Positions 1 through 9,138 are shown, counted from the stretch's first letter. The stretch: DNA of 64,000 nucleotides from BD2-11 sp965221785 (GCA_965221785.1 CBDCSR010000002.1:620001-684000); one strand, 5' to 3'. The notes: generated by a model from the sequence alone, not told the origin. Translations and numbers: made by a program.

Positions 1-49
1 CGATGCCCGCGAAGGCGGGAATGGCCCAAATCGCAATCACGCCGACCAT
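1..49 (-). CDS. Possible partial ORF downstream of anti-sigma factor
   Basis: An ATG at 49-47 lies two bases after the TGA of the anti-sigma gene. Sixteen hydrophobic residues (MVGVIAIWAIPAFAGI) can be read before the window edge, resembling the start of a signal peptide or membrane segment. If real it would be the third gene of the sigma/anti-sigma operon. The same bases also form a REP-like hairpin (6-19), so the reading frame may be accidental. No function can be proposed. Confidence 0.25.
   Translation of the reverse strand, partial: MVGVIAIWAIPAFAGI
4..21. repeat. REP-like hairpin
   Basis: CCCGC (6-10), GAAG loop, GCGGG (15-19) form a perfect short stem flanked by AT/GAAT. On the minus strand it reads ATTCCCGCCTTCGCGGGCAT, which has the look of the short palindromic REP-type units common between bacterial genes. 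It could equally serve as a terminator stem for the sigma/anti-sigma operon. I found no second copy in this window, so membership of a repeat family is unproven. Confidence 0.35.
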
Positions 50-51
50 GC

Positions 52-834
52 TCAATTCGGCACCTCGAATGTCACCAGGGTCTCGCCGGCCGCCGTCGTC
101 GCCGGTCCCGTGACCTCCATCCCGGCCGCGTCCACGACAAGGTAGCTCAGCCCGTTCACGATCAGCGTCGCCGGCACCACCCCGTCCGGCAGTTCTACCG
201 TGACCGGGCCCGCCACGACGGCGGCCCGCACTTCCCCGCTCCCGTAGGAGAACTCGCTGCCGGTCGCCGCCAGCACCCCGACGGCCCCGCCAGCGACCTG
301 ACGGACGTCGATTACGGTGCCGGGCACGACGTTCTCCAGACGAACGACCACCGGTCCGCTCACAACCTCCATCCGCCCTCCGACCTGACCTGGAAGCTCG
401 GGCGCCGAGGTGGGCGGCGGGGCCGGCGGCGCCCCCCCAGTGAACACGCGCGGAATCCATCCATTGAACGGCCCGGGGAGCGCGGACAGTGCTCCCGCGC
501 CGATGAGCACGAGCACTGCCGCCCGTCCGAGCCAGCGAAGCGTCCAGACGGTTCCGCGCGTCCGGGTTCCCCGGACCGCATCCCGGCGCCCGCGCCCGAT
601 CGGCACCACCCCGGCTCCGGTTCCCGCGGACCCATCCGGGCGCCCGCGCCCCGCCGCGACCTGCGCCACGAGCAGCGCCGACAGCGCCTGCTCGACAACC
701 TCGGCTCGCGACCGGGCATCCTCCAGGGCCCACGCACAAGCGGCGCACTCGTTCAGGTGGGCCAGCACCTCGTCCGCGACCGGCTCCCGGTCGCGCACCG
801 CGAGGATCGTTCCTTCCGTCAGATGGATCGTCAT
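52..834 (-). CDS. Anti-sigma factor, zinc-finger (ZAS/zf-HC2) type
   Basis: This 260-residue protein probably binds and silences the ECF sigma factor encoded just upstream. Residues about 26-34 carry the H-x3-C-x2-C signature (HLNECAAC) of zinc-binding anti-sigma domains. A single transmembrane segment follows at about 100-120 (RAAVLVLIGAGALSAL), then a Pro-rich linker and an extracytoplasmic region rich in beta-type residues. Its ATG overlaps the sigma stop codon by four bases (ATGA), so the two are translationally coupled. The outer domain matches no sensor family I know, so the signal is unknown. Confidence 0.85.
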   Translation of the reverse strand: MTIHLTEGTILAVRDREPVADEVLAHLNECAACAWALEDARSRAEVVEQALSALLVAQVAAGRGRPDGSAGTGAGVVPIGRGRRDAVRGTRTRGTVWTLRWLGRAAVLVLIGAGALSALPGPFNGWIPRVFTGGAPPAPPPTSAPELPGQVGGRMEVVSGPVVVRLENVVPGTVIDVRQVAGGAVGVLAATGSEFSYGSGEVRAAVVAGPVTVELPDGVVPATLIVNGLSYLVVDAAGMEVTGPATTAAGETLVTFEVPN

Positions 835-1445
835 CCCGCATCCTCCGCAGACGGTCTCAGGAGTTCCAGAAAGCGGCGCTCGGCCCGCGCCAGCAACGTG
901 CCGACCGACCCGGGCGCAATGCCGACCTGCGCGGCGATCTCGCGATAGCTGAACCCCGAATAGCGGAGCAGCAGGATTTCCCGGCTTCGGTCAGGCATCC
1001 GTCCCAGCACCTCCTGTACTCGTTCCCGCTCCTGCTCGCGCTCCAGGGCGCGGTCCGCCTGCTCCGGTTCGGCGTCGTGCACCGGATTGGAGGCCAGCAG
1101 CCGGCGGCGGTTGCCCGCCACCTTTTCCCCATCGAGGATGAGGTGCCGGGCGGTCGTGAACAGCCACGCGCCAGGATCGGCGGGAGGCTTTGCGGCGTCG
1201 CGCCGCCAAAGCCGCACCATCGCTTCCTGGACGATGTCCTCCGCCGCATCCGGATCCCCGCACCGGTACGCGCAATAGCGCAGCAGCCTCGGCTTCAGTT
1301 GGTCGAAGACGTCGCGAAAGGCCTCTGGCTCCACCCGAGCCGCTCTCCGTTGTGAAGTCGTGTCGTCCGGGAAACGACCGGAACGCGCAAAATGTGACAG
1401 GTGGGCCCGCCGCTTCGACCGGGGTCCGGCATCGACGCGGGCCAT
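831..1445 (-). CDS. ECF-type RNA polymerase sigma factor
   Basis: A 204-residue sigma-70 family factor of the extracytoplasmic-function type. Region 2 is visible (LKPRLLRYCAYRCGDPDAAE, then DIVQEAMVRLWRR), including the helix that contacts the -10 element. Region 4 carries the helix-turn-helix (SGFSYREIAAQVGIAPGSVG). The frame is open upstream to 1802, but that extension is low-complexity Arg/Pro, so ATG 1445 was chosen. The anti-sigma gene overlaps its 3' end, the usual arrangement for a membrane-tethered regulator pair. Genes of the regulon cannot be named from the sequence; the divergent DUF5916 gene is an obvious candidate. Confidence 0.88.
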   Translation of the reverse strand: MARVDAGPRSKRRAHLSHFARSGRFPDDTTSQRRAARVEPEAFRDVFDQLKPRLLRYCAYRCGDPDAAEDIVQEAMVRLWRRDAAKPPADPGAWLFTTARHLILDGEKVAGNRRRLLASNPVHDAEPEQADRALEREQERERVQEVLGRMPDRSREILLLRYSGFSYREIAAQVGIAPGSVGTLLARAERRFLELLRPSAEDAG

Positions 1446-1741
1446 CCATCCGCTTCCTTCTACCAGCGCCCGCCCGCCACCGTGCCCCGACGGGTTGCGG
1501 AAACCCCCCGCAGGATAGAGCGTTGAGGTCGGCTCCCCGGGGAGCCTCCGCGGGCACACGGGCTCGAAGGGGCGGGAGACCTGGTGGGGTACACGATCTT
1601 CTGGAGCCTCCGGGCGCAGGCGGATTCGACCAGGGTCGCACCATGGCGGCGATTGGGGCGGGGCGACGGGTGACCGACGCGAGCGTGGCTGGCGCAGCGG
1701 TCCGGCCGGGGCTGGGTGAACGAGGACGAAACGGGAAAACG
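1446..1741. other. Intergenic region, divergent sigma factor / DUF5916
   Basis: About 296 bases separate the divergent starts at 1445 and 1742. Open frames run through it in both directions, but their composition is Arg/Pro/Gly-rich GC background. I see no convincing -10/-35 pair, hairpin or small gene. It should hold the promoters of both flanking genes, possibly an ECF-type promoter I cannot recognise. Confidence 0.5.
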
Positions 1742-4066
1742 ATGACGCTCTCTCGCACGCGGGCACTCCGCTTCCTCCCTCGAAGCCTCCCGTTGGCAAC
1801 ATCCCTGGTTGCCGCGGTTGTCGCGCCCCTGCTCGCCCCCTCCGCGCTCGACGGCCAGGTTCCTGCCTCCGAGCCCGGCCCTTCGGCGGACGAGGCGCGC
1901 ACCACGCCCATCCTCATCCCCCGCATCACCGGCCCCATCGAGCTGGACGGCATCGTGGACGAGCCGGCGTGGGACGACCTGGAGCCGCTGCCCGTTACGG
2001 TCTTCAGCCCCACCTACGGAGCGTCGCCCACCGAGACCACGGAAGTGCGGATCGCCCACGACGACGAATACGTGTACGTGTCCGGCCGGCTCTACGACTC
2101 CGAACCGGAGGCCGTCCGCACCAACACCTTCTACCGCGACCGTTACAGCGGCGACGACGGACTCGCCGTCATCTTCGACAGCTACAACGACTTCGAGACC
2201 GGCGTCTGGTTCGTCACCAATCCCTCCGGGAATCGCATCGACCGAACGGTCTTCAACGACGCCCAGATCGTGCCGCGCGCCGGGATGCCGTCGAACGAGG
2301 ACTGGAACTCGTTCTGGGACGTCGCCACCAGCCAGAGCGACGAGGGCTGGTTCGCGGAGTTCCGCATCCCCTTCGCCACCCTCGGCTTCCAGGTCGAGGG
2401 CGACGAAGTGACGATGGGGTTCATCTTCTACCGGATCATCGCGCGCAAGAACGAGCGTCACACCTTCCCGGACATCGATCCGCGCTGGGGCGGGATCGCC
2501 TTCGCCAAGCCCTCGCAGGCGCAGCGCGTCGTGCTGCGGGGCGTGCAGCAGTCCACGCCCGTCTACGTGACGCCCTATGCGCTGGGTGGAGTGCGCCAGA
2601 CGCCGCAGCTCGTGGACGGTCCCGGCGGCCAGGAGTCCGCGTGGGAAACCGATCGGGAGGGGTCACGGGAGGCCGGGCTCGACCTCAAGTACGCCCCGAC
2701 GTCGAATCTCTCGCTGAACGTCACCGTGAACACGGACTTCGCGCAGGTGGAGGCGGACAGCGTCCAGGTGAACATCGAACGCTTCGAGCTGTTCGTGCCG
2801 GAGAAGCGCCAGTTCTTCCAGGAGCGCTCCGCTACCTTCGACTTCAACACCGGCGGCCCCTTCAACCGTCTCTTCTACAGTCGGAAGATCGGACTCGACG
2901 CGGGCGACATCGTCAGGATCTACGGGGGCGCGCGCGCGGTGGGACGCGTCGGGGGCACCGACTACGGGGTCCTGAACATGCAGACGGCCGCGCACGGAGA
3001 ACGCTCCTCCGAGAACATGGGCGTGCTGCGGCTGCGGCAGCAGGTGCTGAACTCCTATTCCAACGTCGGCGCGATGGTCACCAGCCGGCTCGGGAGCTAC
3101 GGGGGAGACAACGTCGCGTACGGGCTGGACGCGTCGCTGCGGCCGACCGGCGACGAGTACGCGCTCCTGCAGTGGGCGCAGACCTTCGACGAGGCGGCCG
3201 CGGACGCGGGCGGCCTGGAGACCGGATTGCTGAGGGCGCGCTGGGAGCGGCGCCGCGACGTGGGCTTCACCTACTCCTTCGACGCCGTCCGAGTGGGATC
3301 CGACTACAACCCGGGCCTGGGGTTCCAGCGCCGCAAGGCCTACAACTTCGTCGGCGGCGAGCTGGCATACGGGCAGTTCCTGGACGATCCCGAGACGTTG
3401 TTCCGATCGCAGGGCGTGAGGCTGACCGCGCGGCAGTTCACCCGCAACTCCGACCGTACCGCGGAGACCCGGCTTGTGAATCCCAGGCTCGAGGCCCAGT
3501 TCAGAAGCGGCGGGCGCGTGGATGTGGGGCTGGAATCGCAGTACGAGAGCGTGCGCGAGCCCTTCCCGATCGCGGACGTGGTGGTGCCGGCCGGCGACTA
3601 CTGGTTCCACGAGGTGAAGGCGAACCTCGACCTCGGCCGCACCGCCAGCTTCCGGGGCCGGTACAGCGTGTCGGCGGGAAGCTTCTACGACGGCAGCCGC
3701 GTCAGCATGTCGGTTGGGCCGGTCTGGAACCTGTCCCGCTATCTGGAGATGGCGGCGGTGTATTCCCTGAATCGCATCGACTTCTCGGAGCGCGACATGG
3801 CCACCACGGCGCACATCGCGCAGCTGAAACTGGAAGTGGCGCTCAACACACACTTCGCCGTGAGCGCCTACGCCCAGTACAACGGGGTGGACGACCTGAC
3901 CAGCATCAACTCGCGCATCAGGTATCACTTCCGCGAGGGCACCGACCTCTGGATCGTCTACAACGAAGGGCTGCTCACCGAGCGCGATGCCAACCTGATC
4001 CCGCGGACGCCGCTCTCGACGGGGCGGTCCATCTCGCTGAAGTACTCGCAGACGTTCGCGTGGTAG
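1742..4066 (+). CDS. DUF5916 protein with N-terminal CBM9-like domain
   Basis: A 774-residue exported protein. An N-terminal signal peptide (about 1-35, ending near ALDGQ) is followed at about 55-215 by a family-9 carbohydrate-binding-like beta-sandwich, with the typical ELDGIVDEPAWDD and YVYVSGRLYD stretches. The C-terminal 500 residues are the DUF5916 region, with alternating hydrophobic strands that suggest an outer-membrane barrel. It ends in an aromatic-terminated strand (SLKYSQTFAW), as many barrel proteins do. No enzyme active site is recognisable. A role in binding or passage of glycans or other organics at the outer membrane is inference. ATG 1742 was chosen because it directly precedes the signal peptide; no strong ribosome-binding site is visible. 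Confidence 0.82.
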   Translation: MTLSRTRALRFLPRSLPLATSLVAAVVAPLLAPSALDGQVPASEPGPSADEARTTPILIPRITGPIELDGIVDEPAWDDLEPLPVTVFSPTYGASPTETTEVRIAHDDEYVYVSGRLYDSEPEAVRTNTFYRDRYSGDDGLAVIFDSYNDFETGVWFVTNPSGNRIDRTVFNDAQIVPRAGMPSNEDWNSFWDVATSQSDEGWFAEFRIPFATLGFQVEGDEVTMGFIFYRIIARKNERHTFPDIDPRWGGIAFAKPSQAQRVVLRGVQQSTPVYVTPYALGGVRQTPQLVDGPGGQESAWETDREGSREAGLDLKYAPTSNLSLNVTVNTDFAQVEADSVQVNIERFELFVPEKRQFFQERSATFDFNTGGPFNRLFYSRKIGLDAGDIVRIYGGARAVGRVGGTDYGVLNMQTAAHGERSSENMGVLRLRQQVLNSYSNVGAMVTSRLGSYGGDNVAYGLDASLRPTGDEYALLQWAQTFDEAAADAGGLETGLLRARWERRRDVGFTYSFDAVRVGSDYNPGLGFQRRKAYNFVGGELAYGQFLDDPETLFRSQGVRLTARQFTRNSDRTAETRLVNPRLEAQFRSGGRVDVGLESQYESVREPFPIADVVVPAGDYWFHEVKANLDLGRTASFRGRYSVSAGSFYDGSRVSMSVGPVWNLSRYLEMAAVYSLNRIDFSERDMATTAHIAQLKLEVALNTHFAVSAYAQYNGVDDLTSINSRIRYHFREGTDLWIVYNEGLLTERDANLIPRTPLSTGRSISLKYSQTFAW

Positions 4067-4183
4067 CCGGCGGGGTCTGATCAGTCCTTTCGCGGAGGAG
4101 GCGGCGGCGGTGGATTCTTCGGTGGCGGCCATCCGCCCTGGCGTTTTTCGGGCGGAGGTTTGGGCTGAGGTCCCCGCCGGGGA

Positions 4184-4708
4184 TCAGGTTGTGGCCGGGA
4201 CACCCGAGGCGGCCTCCTTCCTGTAGTAGGCGTAGGTCGCCTGTTCGGCGGCTGCCAGCACACGTTCGTTGACCCGGTCCTGCGGGCTCCGGGCCGTTAT
4301 GGCATCGGCCCGTCGTGTCAATTCGATCCAGCGGCTCCGGACCTCGGAACCCGGTGCCATGCCGTCCTCGACACGTTGCCAGAGGTCGGTCCACTCCGTA
4401 CGGAGATCGCCGAATTGCTGGTGCCGGAATAGTGCCTCGACAATCCGGCTTTGGCCCTGCGTTATCGTGCCGACGGCAAGCACCACTCCCGCCAGTGATA
4501 CGACCATCTCCAGCCACCCGGGCGCGCCAAGAGCATCAAGATGAGGGCCGACGAAGGCAACGAAGCACCCGATAATAGCAAGGGTCGAGGCCCTCCGTGT
4601 GTGCACTCCGGCCAGCCGGCCGTAGTACCGCCGCAGTCGATCGGCGTCCACCCGCCCTTCCCATACGTGGGTGCGTAGCTGGTCGGGTATCCTTGCTTCG
4701 TCCGCCAT
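4184..4708 (-). CDS. Two-TM protein resembling SLATT-domain proteins
   Basis: A 174-residue protein preceded by a strong ribosome-binding site (AGGAGG, four bases before ATG 4708). It has an amphipathic Arg-rich N-terminal helix, two adjacent transmembrane segments (about 40-58 and 65-84) and a long C-terminal helix beginning QSRIVEALFRHQQFGDLRTE. That architecture matches the SLATT family of two-TM effectors from nucleotide-signalling conflict systems, but the match is by shape, not by a diagnostic motif. No SMODS/CD-NTase, SLOG or TIR partner lies nearby, so it is an orphan here. Past the stop, another frame encodes a Pro-rich tail (about 4084-4200). Confidence 0.7.
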   Translation of the reverse strand: MADEARIPDQLRTHVWEGRVDADRLRRYYGRLAGVHTRRASTLAIIGCFVAFVGPHLDALGAPGWLEMVVSLAGVVLAVGTITQGQSRIVEALFRHQQFGDLRTEWTDLWQRVEDGMAPGSEVRSRWIELTRRADAITARSPQDRVNERVLAAAEQATYAYYRKEAASGVPATT

Positions 4709-4756
4709 GTCTCCTCCTTGGCGCGGAAAGCCGCAACCGTCCTGGATCCCTCTGAC

Positions 4757-4784
4757 GGTATCCAGCTCCGCTGAAGGCCGTCAA
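4757..4784 (-). promoter_or_regulatory. Candidate sigma-70-like promoter for the two-TM gene
   Basis: On the minus strand TTGACG (4784-4779) is followed after 16 bases by GATACC (4762-4757), about 50 bases upstream of the ATG at 4708. The -35 match is good and the -10 is moderate. It is assigned by eye only. Confidence 0.35.
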
Positions 4785-4873
4785 CTGAAGAGAATCCAAT
4801 TGTTGCAGATGTCTACAAGGTGGTCCCATCGGGACATCCCGACACCAGAACATCAACTGCGGATACGGTGCCC

Positions 4874-7792
4874 TCAGCCGCTGCGTGCCCCGAGCGCCCC
4901 CGCCAGCGCCACCGCCGCATGCACCGCCTCGCGGCCGCTTCCGTGCGCGATCTGGCTTCGGCAACTGGTGCCGTCGGCGACGACGAGCGCGTCCTCCGGT
5001 GCGGCGCGCACCGCGGGAAGCAGGTCCAACTCAGCCATCTTCATCGACAGGTGGTAGTGCTCCGCCTCGTAGCCGAAGGAGCCGGCCATGCCGCAGCAGC
5101 CGGACTTGATGACGGTGGACCTGAGCCCGGGAATCCAGTCGAGAACCTGGGGCGTGGCGTCGAAGGCGCCGAAGGCCTTCTGGTGGCAGTGTCCATGGAT
5201 GAACGCCGAGTCCGCGTGCGACGACCGGAGATTGAGCCGCGCACGGACCCGTCCTTCATCGCGGACGAGGACTTCTTCCAGCAGCAGGGCACGCCCGGCG
5301 ACGTTCTCTGATTCGGCCCCGGGGAGCATGGCGGGAATCTCGTCGCGCAGCGTAAGCAGACAGGAGGGCTCCAGCCCGACGATGGTCGCATCGCGGACGC
5401 GCGCCGCCGACAGCGCGTCCAGCAGTCGGCGTGCCTCGGTACGGGCTTCGTCGACCAGCCCGGCATTCAGATAGGTGCGGCCGCAGCAGAGGGGACGGGA
5501 ACCCCCGGCGCGAGAGCCGAGCGCCGCCCCCGCCACCTCGACCCGATATCCCCCCGCCTCCAGCACCCTCATGGCCGTGTGCGCGTTCTCGGGTTCGAAG
5601 TAGCGGCTGAAGGTGTCCACCAGCAGCACTACCTCGGGCTTGTCCCCGAGGGCAGGAGGATTCCGGAAGGGTCTGCTGGACCACCTCGGCAGCTCGCGCT
5701 GCCGTGCAATGCCGGTAAGCCGCTCACCCACGCCCCGTAGAACCCGACTCCGTCCCCCGAGGTTGATGAGAGGCGCCAGCCGCGCTCCCCGCGCCGCAAG
5801 CCGCGGCAGATGCGCGAGCGCGAGATCCCGCGCGCCGGCGGGATGCTTCTTCCGGTAGTGGTGCAGGAACTCGACTTTCATGCGGGCCATGTCCACGCCC
5901 GCCGGGCACTCGCGCCGGCATGCCTTGCAGCCGATGCACAGGTCGAACACCTCCTTCATCTCCGGTGAGCGCATCGCGTCGTGGCCGAGCTGCCCGGTCA
6001 ACGCCAGCCGCAGCGCATTCGCGCGCCCGCGGGTGACGTGCTTCTCGTCTCCGGTGACGCGGTAGGACGGGCACATGGTCCCCGGGTCGGCCTTCCGGCA
6101 GGCGCCGTTGTTGTTGCACATCTCGGCGGCGCCGGCCAAGCCGCCCCACCGGCTCCAGTCGAGGGTGGTCTCGAAGGACCGGTGGGCGTAGCCGGGGCGG
6201 TAGCGCATGAGGCTGCGGTCGTCCATGCGCGGGGGATCGACGATCTTGCCCGGATTCATGAACCCGCACGGATCGAAGGCGTGTTTCACCTCCGCGAAGG
6301 CCGCCGCGATGCGCCGTCCCATCAGCCCCTCGATGAACTCCGAGCGCACCAGCCCGTCGCCGTGCTCCCCGGAGTGCGACCCCCCCAGGTCGAGCACGAT
6401 CTCGTGCACCTCCGAGGCGATGGCGCGCATGCGGCCCACGTCGGGCCCTTGCTTGAGGTTGAGAGACGGACGCACGTGCAGACATCCCACCGATGCGTGC
6501 GCGTACCAGGTGCCGTCGGCCCCGTGCCGGCCGAACACTCTGTTGACCCGCACTCCGAACTCCGCCAGGCGCGGCAGCGGCACGGCGCAGTCCTCCATGA
6601 AGGAGACCGGCTTCACATCGCCGGGGGACGACATCACGATGCTCAGGCCCGCCTTGCGCACACCCCAGACCTGGGCCTGGTCGGCCGGGGTGAGCGCGCG
6701 CCGCATGGGGCCGCGATGGCCCAGATCGCCCATCAGCTGCTCGAGCCGGTTCAGCCCCTCGTGCGCCGTCCGCTCCTCGAAAGCCGAGAACTCCACCACC
6801 AGCACGGCCCCCGGATCGCCGGGAAAGACCCGCTCCACCACGGGGCGGAAGGTGGGGTTCGCGCACGCCAGGCGGAGCACGTTTTCGTCCATCAACTCGA
6901 CCGCGGTGGGATCGAGCGTGACGATGTGCTGTACGGCATCGAGCGCGCTCTCGAGGTCGGGGAAACGGCAGATGCCGAGCAGGCGGTGCGGGGGCAGGCG
7001 GGCCAGGTCGAGCTCGAGGGAGGTGAAGAAGGCGAGCGTTCCCTCCGAGCCCACCAGCAGCGGCGCCAGGTTCAGCCCGGGACGTTCAAGGCGATGCAGG
7101 TTATAGCCGGCGACGTGGCGGAGGACCTTCGGCACCCGCCGCGCCAGTTCTTCCTCCTCGCGGGCCCGGATCTCCCACATGCGGCGCGCCAGCGCGTGGT
7201 GCGCGCCTCCGTTCTCTTCACCCGCCCCCTCCGGCACCTCCCCGAAGCGGAGCGCGGTCCCGTCCGCGAGCACCGCGTCGATGGCGCGCACCCGGTCGGC
7301 CATGATGCCGTAGCGGATCGACCGGGCCCCGGAGCTGTTGTTCCCCGCCATGCCGCCCAGGGTGGCCCGGCTCGCGGTCGCCACGTCCACCGGATAGAAC
7401 AGCCCGTGCGGCGCCAGCCACCGATTCAGGTCGTCGAGCACCACGCCGGGCTCGACCCGCACGGTCTCGGCATCCACATCCAGGCGGGAGATGGCGCCCA
7501 GGTGCTTGCTGGTGTCGATGACCAGAGCCCGGCCCACCGCCTGTCCGCCCTGCGACGTCCCCGCCCCCCGCGGCAGTACCGGCACCCCTTCGTGCACCGC
7601 AATCTCGATCGCCGTCCTGATGTCCTGCACGGTGCGCGGCACCACCACCCCCACCGGCTCGATCTGGTAGATGGAGGCGTCGGTGCTGTAGAGCCCGCGG
7701 CTGACCGGGTCGAAGAGCACCTCGCCCTCCAGCTCGCGCCGCAGCCGGGCGGCGAGGGAGAGGTCCCCGATGCGGGGTCGGTGGTCAGGCAT
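4874..7792 (-). CDS. FAD-linked oxidase / Fe-S protein, D-2-hydroxyglutarate dehydrogenase (YdiJ) type
   Basis: A 972-residue cytoplasmic flavo-iron-sulfur dehydrogenase. Residues about 50-230 form the FAD-binding PCMH fold (VLPRGAGTSQGGQAVGRALV), and about 230-480 the FAD-oxidase C-terminal domain. A ferredoxin-like region follows with CNNNGACRK near 558 and CIGCKACRRECP near 620. The C-terminus carries two CCG-type Cys-rich motifs (about 766 and 898; SGCCGMAGSFGYE). This order matches YdiJ-like D-2-hydroxyglutarate dehydrogenases; other D-2-hydroxyacids such as D-lactate or glycolate are possible. ATG 7792 was preferred to an upstream GTG at 7804. The aminotransferase diverges from it, so a 2-hydroxyacid/glyoxylate theme is plausible. 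Confidence 0.88.
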   Translation of the reverse strand: MPDHRPRIGDLSLAARLRRELEGEVLFDPVSRGLYSTDASIYQIEPVGVVVPRTVQDIRTAIEIAVHEGVPVLPRGAGTSQGGQAVGRALVIDTSKHLGAISRLDVDAETVRVEPGVVLDDLNRWLAPHGLFYPVDVATASRATLGGMAGNNSSGARSIRYGIMADRVRAIDAVLADGTALRFGEVPEGAGEENGGAHHALARRMWEIRAREEEELARRVPKVLRHVAGYNLHRLERPGLNLAPLLVGSEGTLAFFTSLELDLARLPPHRLLGICRFPDLESALDAVQHIVTLDPTAVELMDENVLRLACANPTFRPVVERVFPGDPGAVLVVEFSAFEERTAHEGLNRLEQLMGDLGHRGPMRRALTPADQAQVWGVRKAGLSIVMSSPGDVKPVSFMEDCAVPLPRLAEFGVRVNRVFGRHGADGTWYAHASVGCLHVRPSLNLKQGPDVGRMRAIASEVHEIVLDLGGSHSGEHGDGLVRSEFIEGLMGRRIAAAFAEVKHAFDPCGFMNPGKIVDPPRMDDRSLMRYRPGYAHRSFETTLDWSRWGGLAGAAEMCNNNGACRKADPGTMCPSYRVTGDEKHVTRGRANALRLALTGQLGHDAMRSPEMKEVFDLCIGCKACRRECPAGVDMARMKVEFLHHYRKKHPAGARDLALAHLPRLAARGARLAPLINLGGRSRVLRGVGERLTGIARQRELPRWSSRPFRNPPALGDKPEVVLLVDTFSRYFEPENAHTAMRVLEAGGYRVEVAGAALGSRAGGSRPLCCGRTYLNAGLVDEARTEARRLLDALSAARVRDATIVGLEPSCLLTLRDEIPAMLPGAESENVAGRALLLEEVLVRDEGRVRARLNLRSSHADSAFIHGHCHQKAFGAFDATPQVLDWIPGLRSTVIKSGCCGMAGSFGYEAEHYHLSMKMAELDLLPAVRAAPEDALVVADGTSCRSQIAHGSGREAVHAAVALAGALGARSG

Positions 7793-7861
7793 GGGCGGAC
7801 CCACAGCCGCGCTGGGGGCGTCGGTGGCCGGGCCGCCCGCATCGGTGGTCAGGCATGGGCG
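7778..7861. repeat. Short direct repeat spanning the start codon
   Basis: The 20-base string TCGGTGGTCAGGCATGGGCG occurs at 7778-7797 and again at 7842-7861, 64 bases apart. The first copy contains the start codon (complement) of the YdiJ-like gene; the second copy carries a duplicate ATG in another frame. It looks like a local duplication. Confidence 0.6.
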
Positions 7862-7944
7862 CGCTTCATTAGCTTGCAGGGTTCGTCTCCGTAGGGTCGC
7901 CGCATTCTAATCCGCGGCCCTCTCCACGTCACCCGAGAGCGCGC

Positions 7945-9138
7945 ATGACCACACGCAGCGGCCGGCACTTTCTCCAGCTCCCCGGCCCCACCAACGTACC
8001 CGAGCGCGTGCGGCGCGCCATGGACCGGGCGGTCATCGACCACCGCGGTCCGGAGTTCGCGCAACTCACGCTGGCCGTCCTCGAGGAGCTGAAGCCGGTC
8101 TTCGGGACTGACGGCACCGTCTTCGTCTTCCCCTCCTCGGCCACCGGCGCATGGGAGGCGGCCCTGGTGAACACCCTCTCCCCGGGGGACGGCGTCCTGG
8201 CCTTCGACCGCGGCTTCTTCGCCGACAAGTGGGCGGAGGTGGCCGGCCGCCTCGGGCTCGACGTCGACCTGGTTCCGGGCGACTGGCGCGCCGGCGTCGA
8301 GCCCCAGCTGGTCGAGGACAGGCTCCGCCGCGACACCAACGGGCGCATCCGCTCGGTGATGGTCGTGCACAACGAGACCTCCACCGGCGTAACCACCAAC
8401 ATCCCCGACATCCGCGCCGCCATCGATGCCGCCGGCCACCCCGCGCTCTTTATGGTCGACACGGTGTCCTCACTTGCCTCCATCGACTTTCGCCACGACG
8501 AATGGGGCGTCGACGTGACCGTGACCGGCTCGCAGAAGGGGCTCATGCTCCCGCCCGGCCTCGGTTTCACCGCCGCCAGCGAACGAGCCGTGACCACCCG
8601 CCCGGCGTCGCCGCTGCCGCACTCCTACTTCAACTGGGACGACCATCTCGCGGCCAACGCGAGCGGCTTCTTCCCCTACACCCCCGCGACCACCCTCCTC
8701 TTCGGCCTGCGCGAGTCGCTCGCCATGCTCGCCGAGGAAGGGCTCGACCGGGTGTTCGCGCGTCACAAACGCTTCGCCGAGGCCACCCGCGCCGCGGTGG
8801 CCGCCTGGGACCTCGAGTGCTACAGCATCAACCCGTGCGAGCACTCCAACTCGCTGACCGCCGTCCTGCTCCACGAAGGACACGACGCCAACGCCCTGCG
8901 CCAGGTCATCCTCGACCGCTTCGACATGTCGCTCGGCACAGGCCTCGGGAAGCTCGACGGGCGCGTCTTCCGCATCGGCCACCTGGGAGACCTGAACGAA
9001 CTCACGCTCGCCGGCACGCTCGCGGGCGTGGAGATGGGGCTGCGCCTGGCGCGGGTTCCGCACACCGGTGGGGGCGTGGACGCCGCGCTCCAACATCTGG
9101 CGATGACAAGCCAGCCTGCGGATGAGGATGATGACTGA
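7945..9138 (+). CDS. Class V aminotransferase (serine/alanine-glyoxylate type)
   Basis: A 397-residue PLP enzyme of fold type I. The N-terminus (LPGPTNVPERVRRAM) and the central VDTVSSLASIDF block are characteristic of the serine-glyoxylate/alanine-glyoxylate aminotransferase group. The Schiff-base lysine is in GSQKGLMLPPGL, Lys198. The expected reaction is transfer of an amino group from serine or alanine to glyoxylate. The divergent FAD-linked dehydrogenase and following TRAP binding protein suggest handling of small hydroxy- or keto-acids. The last codons run into the palindrome cluster upstream of dctP. The precise amino donor cannot be told from sequence. Confidence 0.88.
   Translation: MTTRSGRHFLQLPGPTNVPERVRRAMDRAVIDHRGPEFAQLTLAVLEELKPVFGTDGTVFVFPSSATGAWEAALVNTLSPGDGVLAFDRGFFADKWAEVAGRLGLDVDLVPGDWRAGVEPQLVEDRLRRDTNGRIRSVMVVHNETSTGVTTNIPDIRAAIDAAGHPALFMVDTVSSLASIDFRHDEWGVDVTVTGSQKGLMLPPGLGFTAASERAVTTRPASPLPHSYFNWDDHLAANASGFFPYTPATTLLFGLRESLAMLAEEGLDRVFARHKRFAEATRAAVAAWDLECYSINPCEHSNSLTAVLLHEGHDANALRQVILDRFDMSLGTGLGKLDGRVFRIGHLGDLNELTLAGTLAGVEMGLRLARVPHTGGGVDAALQHLAMTSQPADEDDD

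Noticed and set aside
2663..4132. Long minus-strand open frame opposite the DUF5916 gene
   Set aside because: Arg/Val/Glu/Gly-rich shadow composition with no domain features; DUF5916 is clear on the plus strand.
4081..4263. Pro-rich frame as an independent small protein
   Set aside because: No ribosome-binding site and its start lies inside the two-TM gene; better explained as background or as a lost C-terminal tail.
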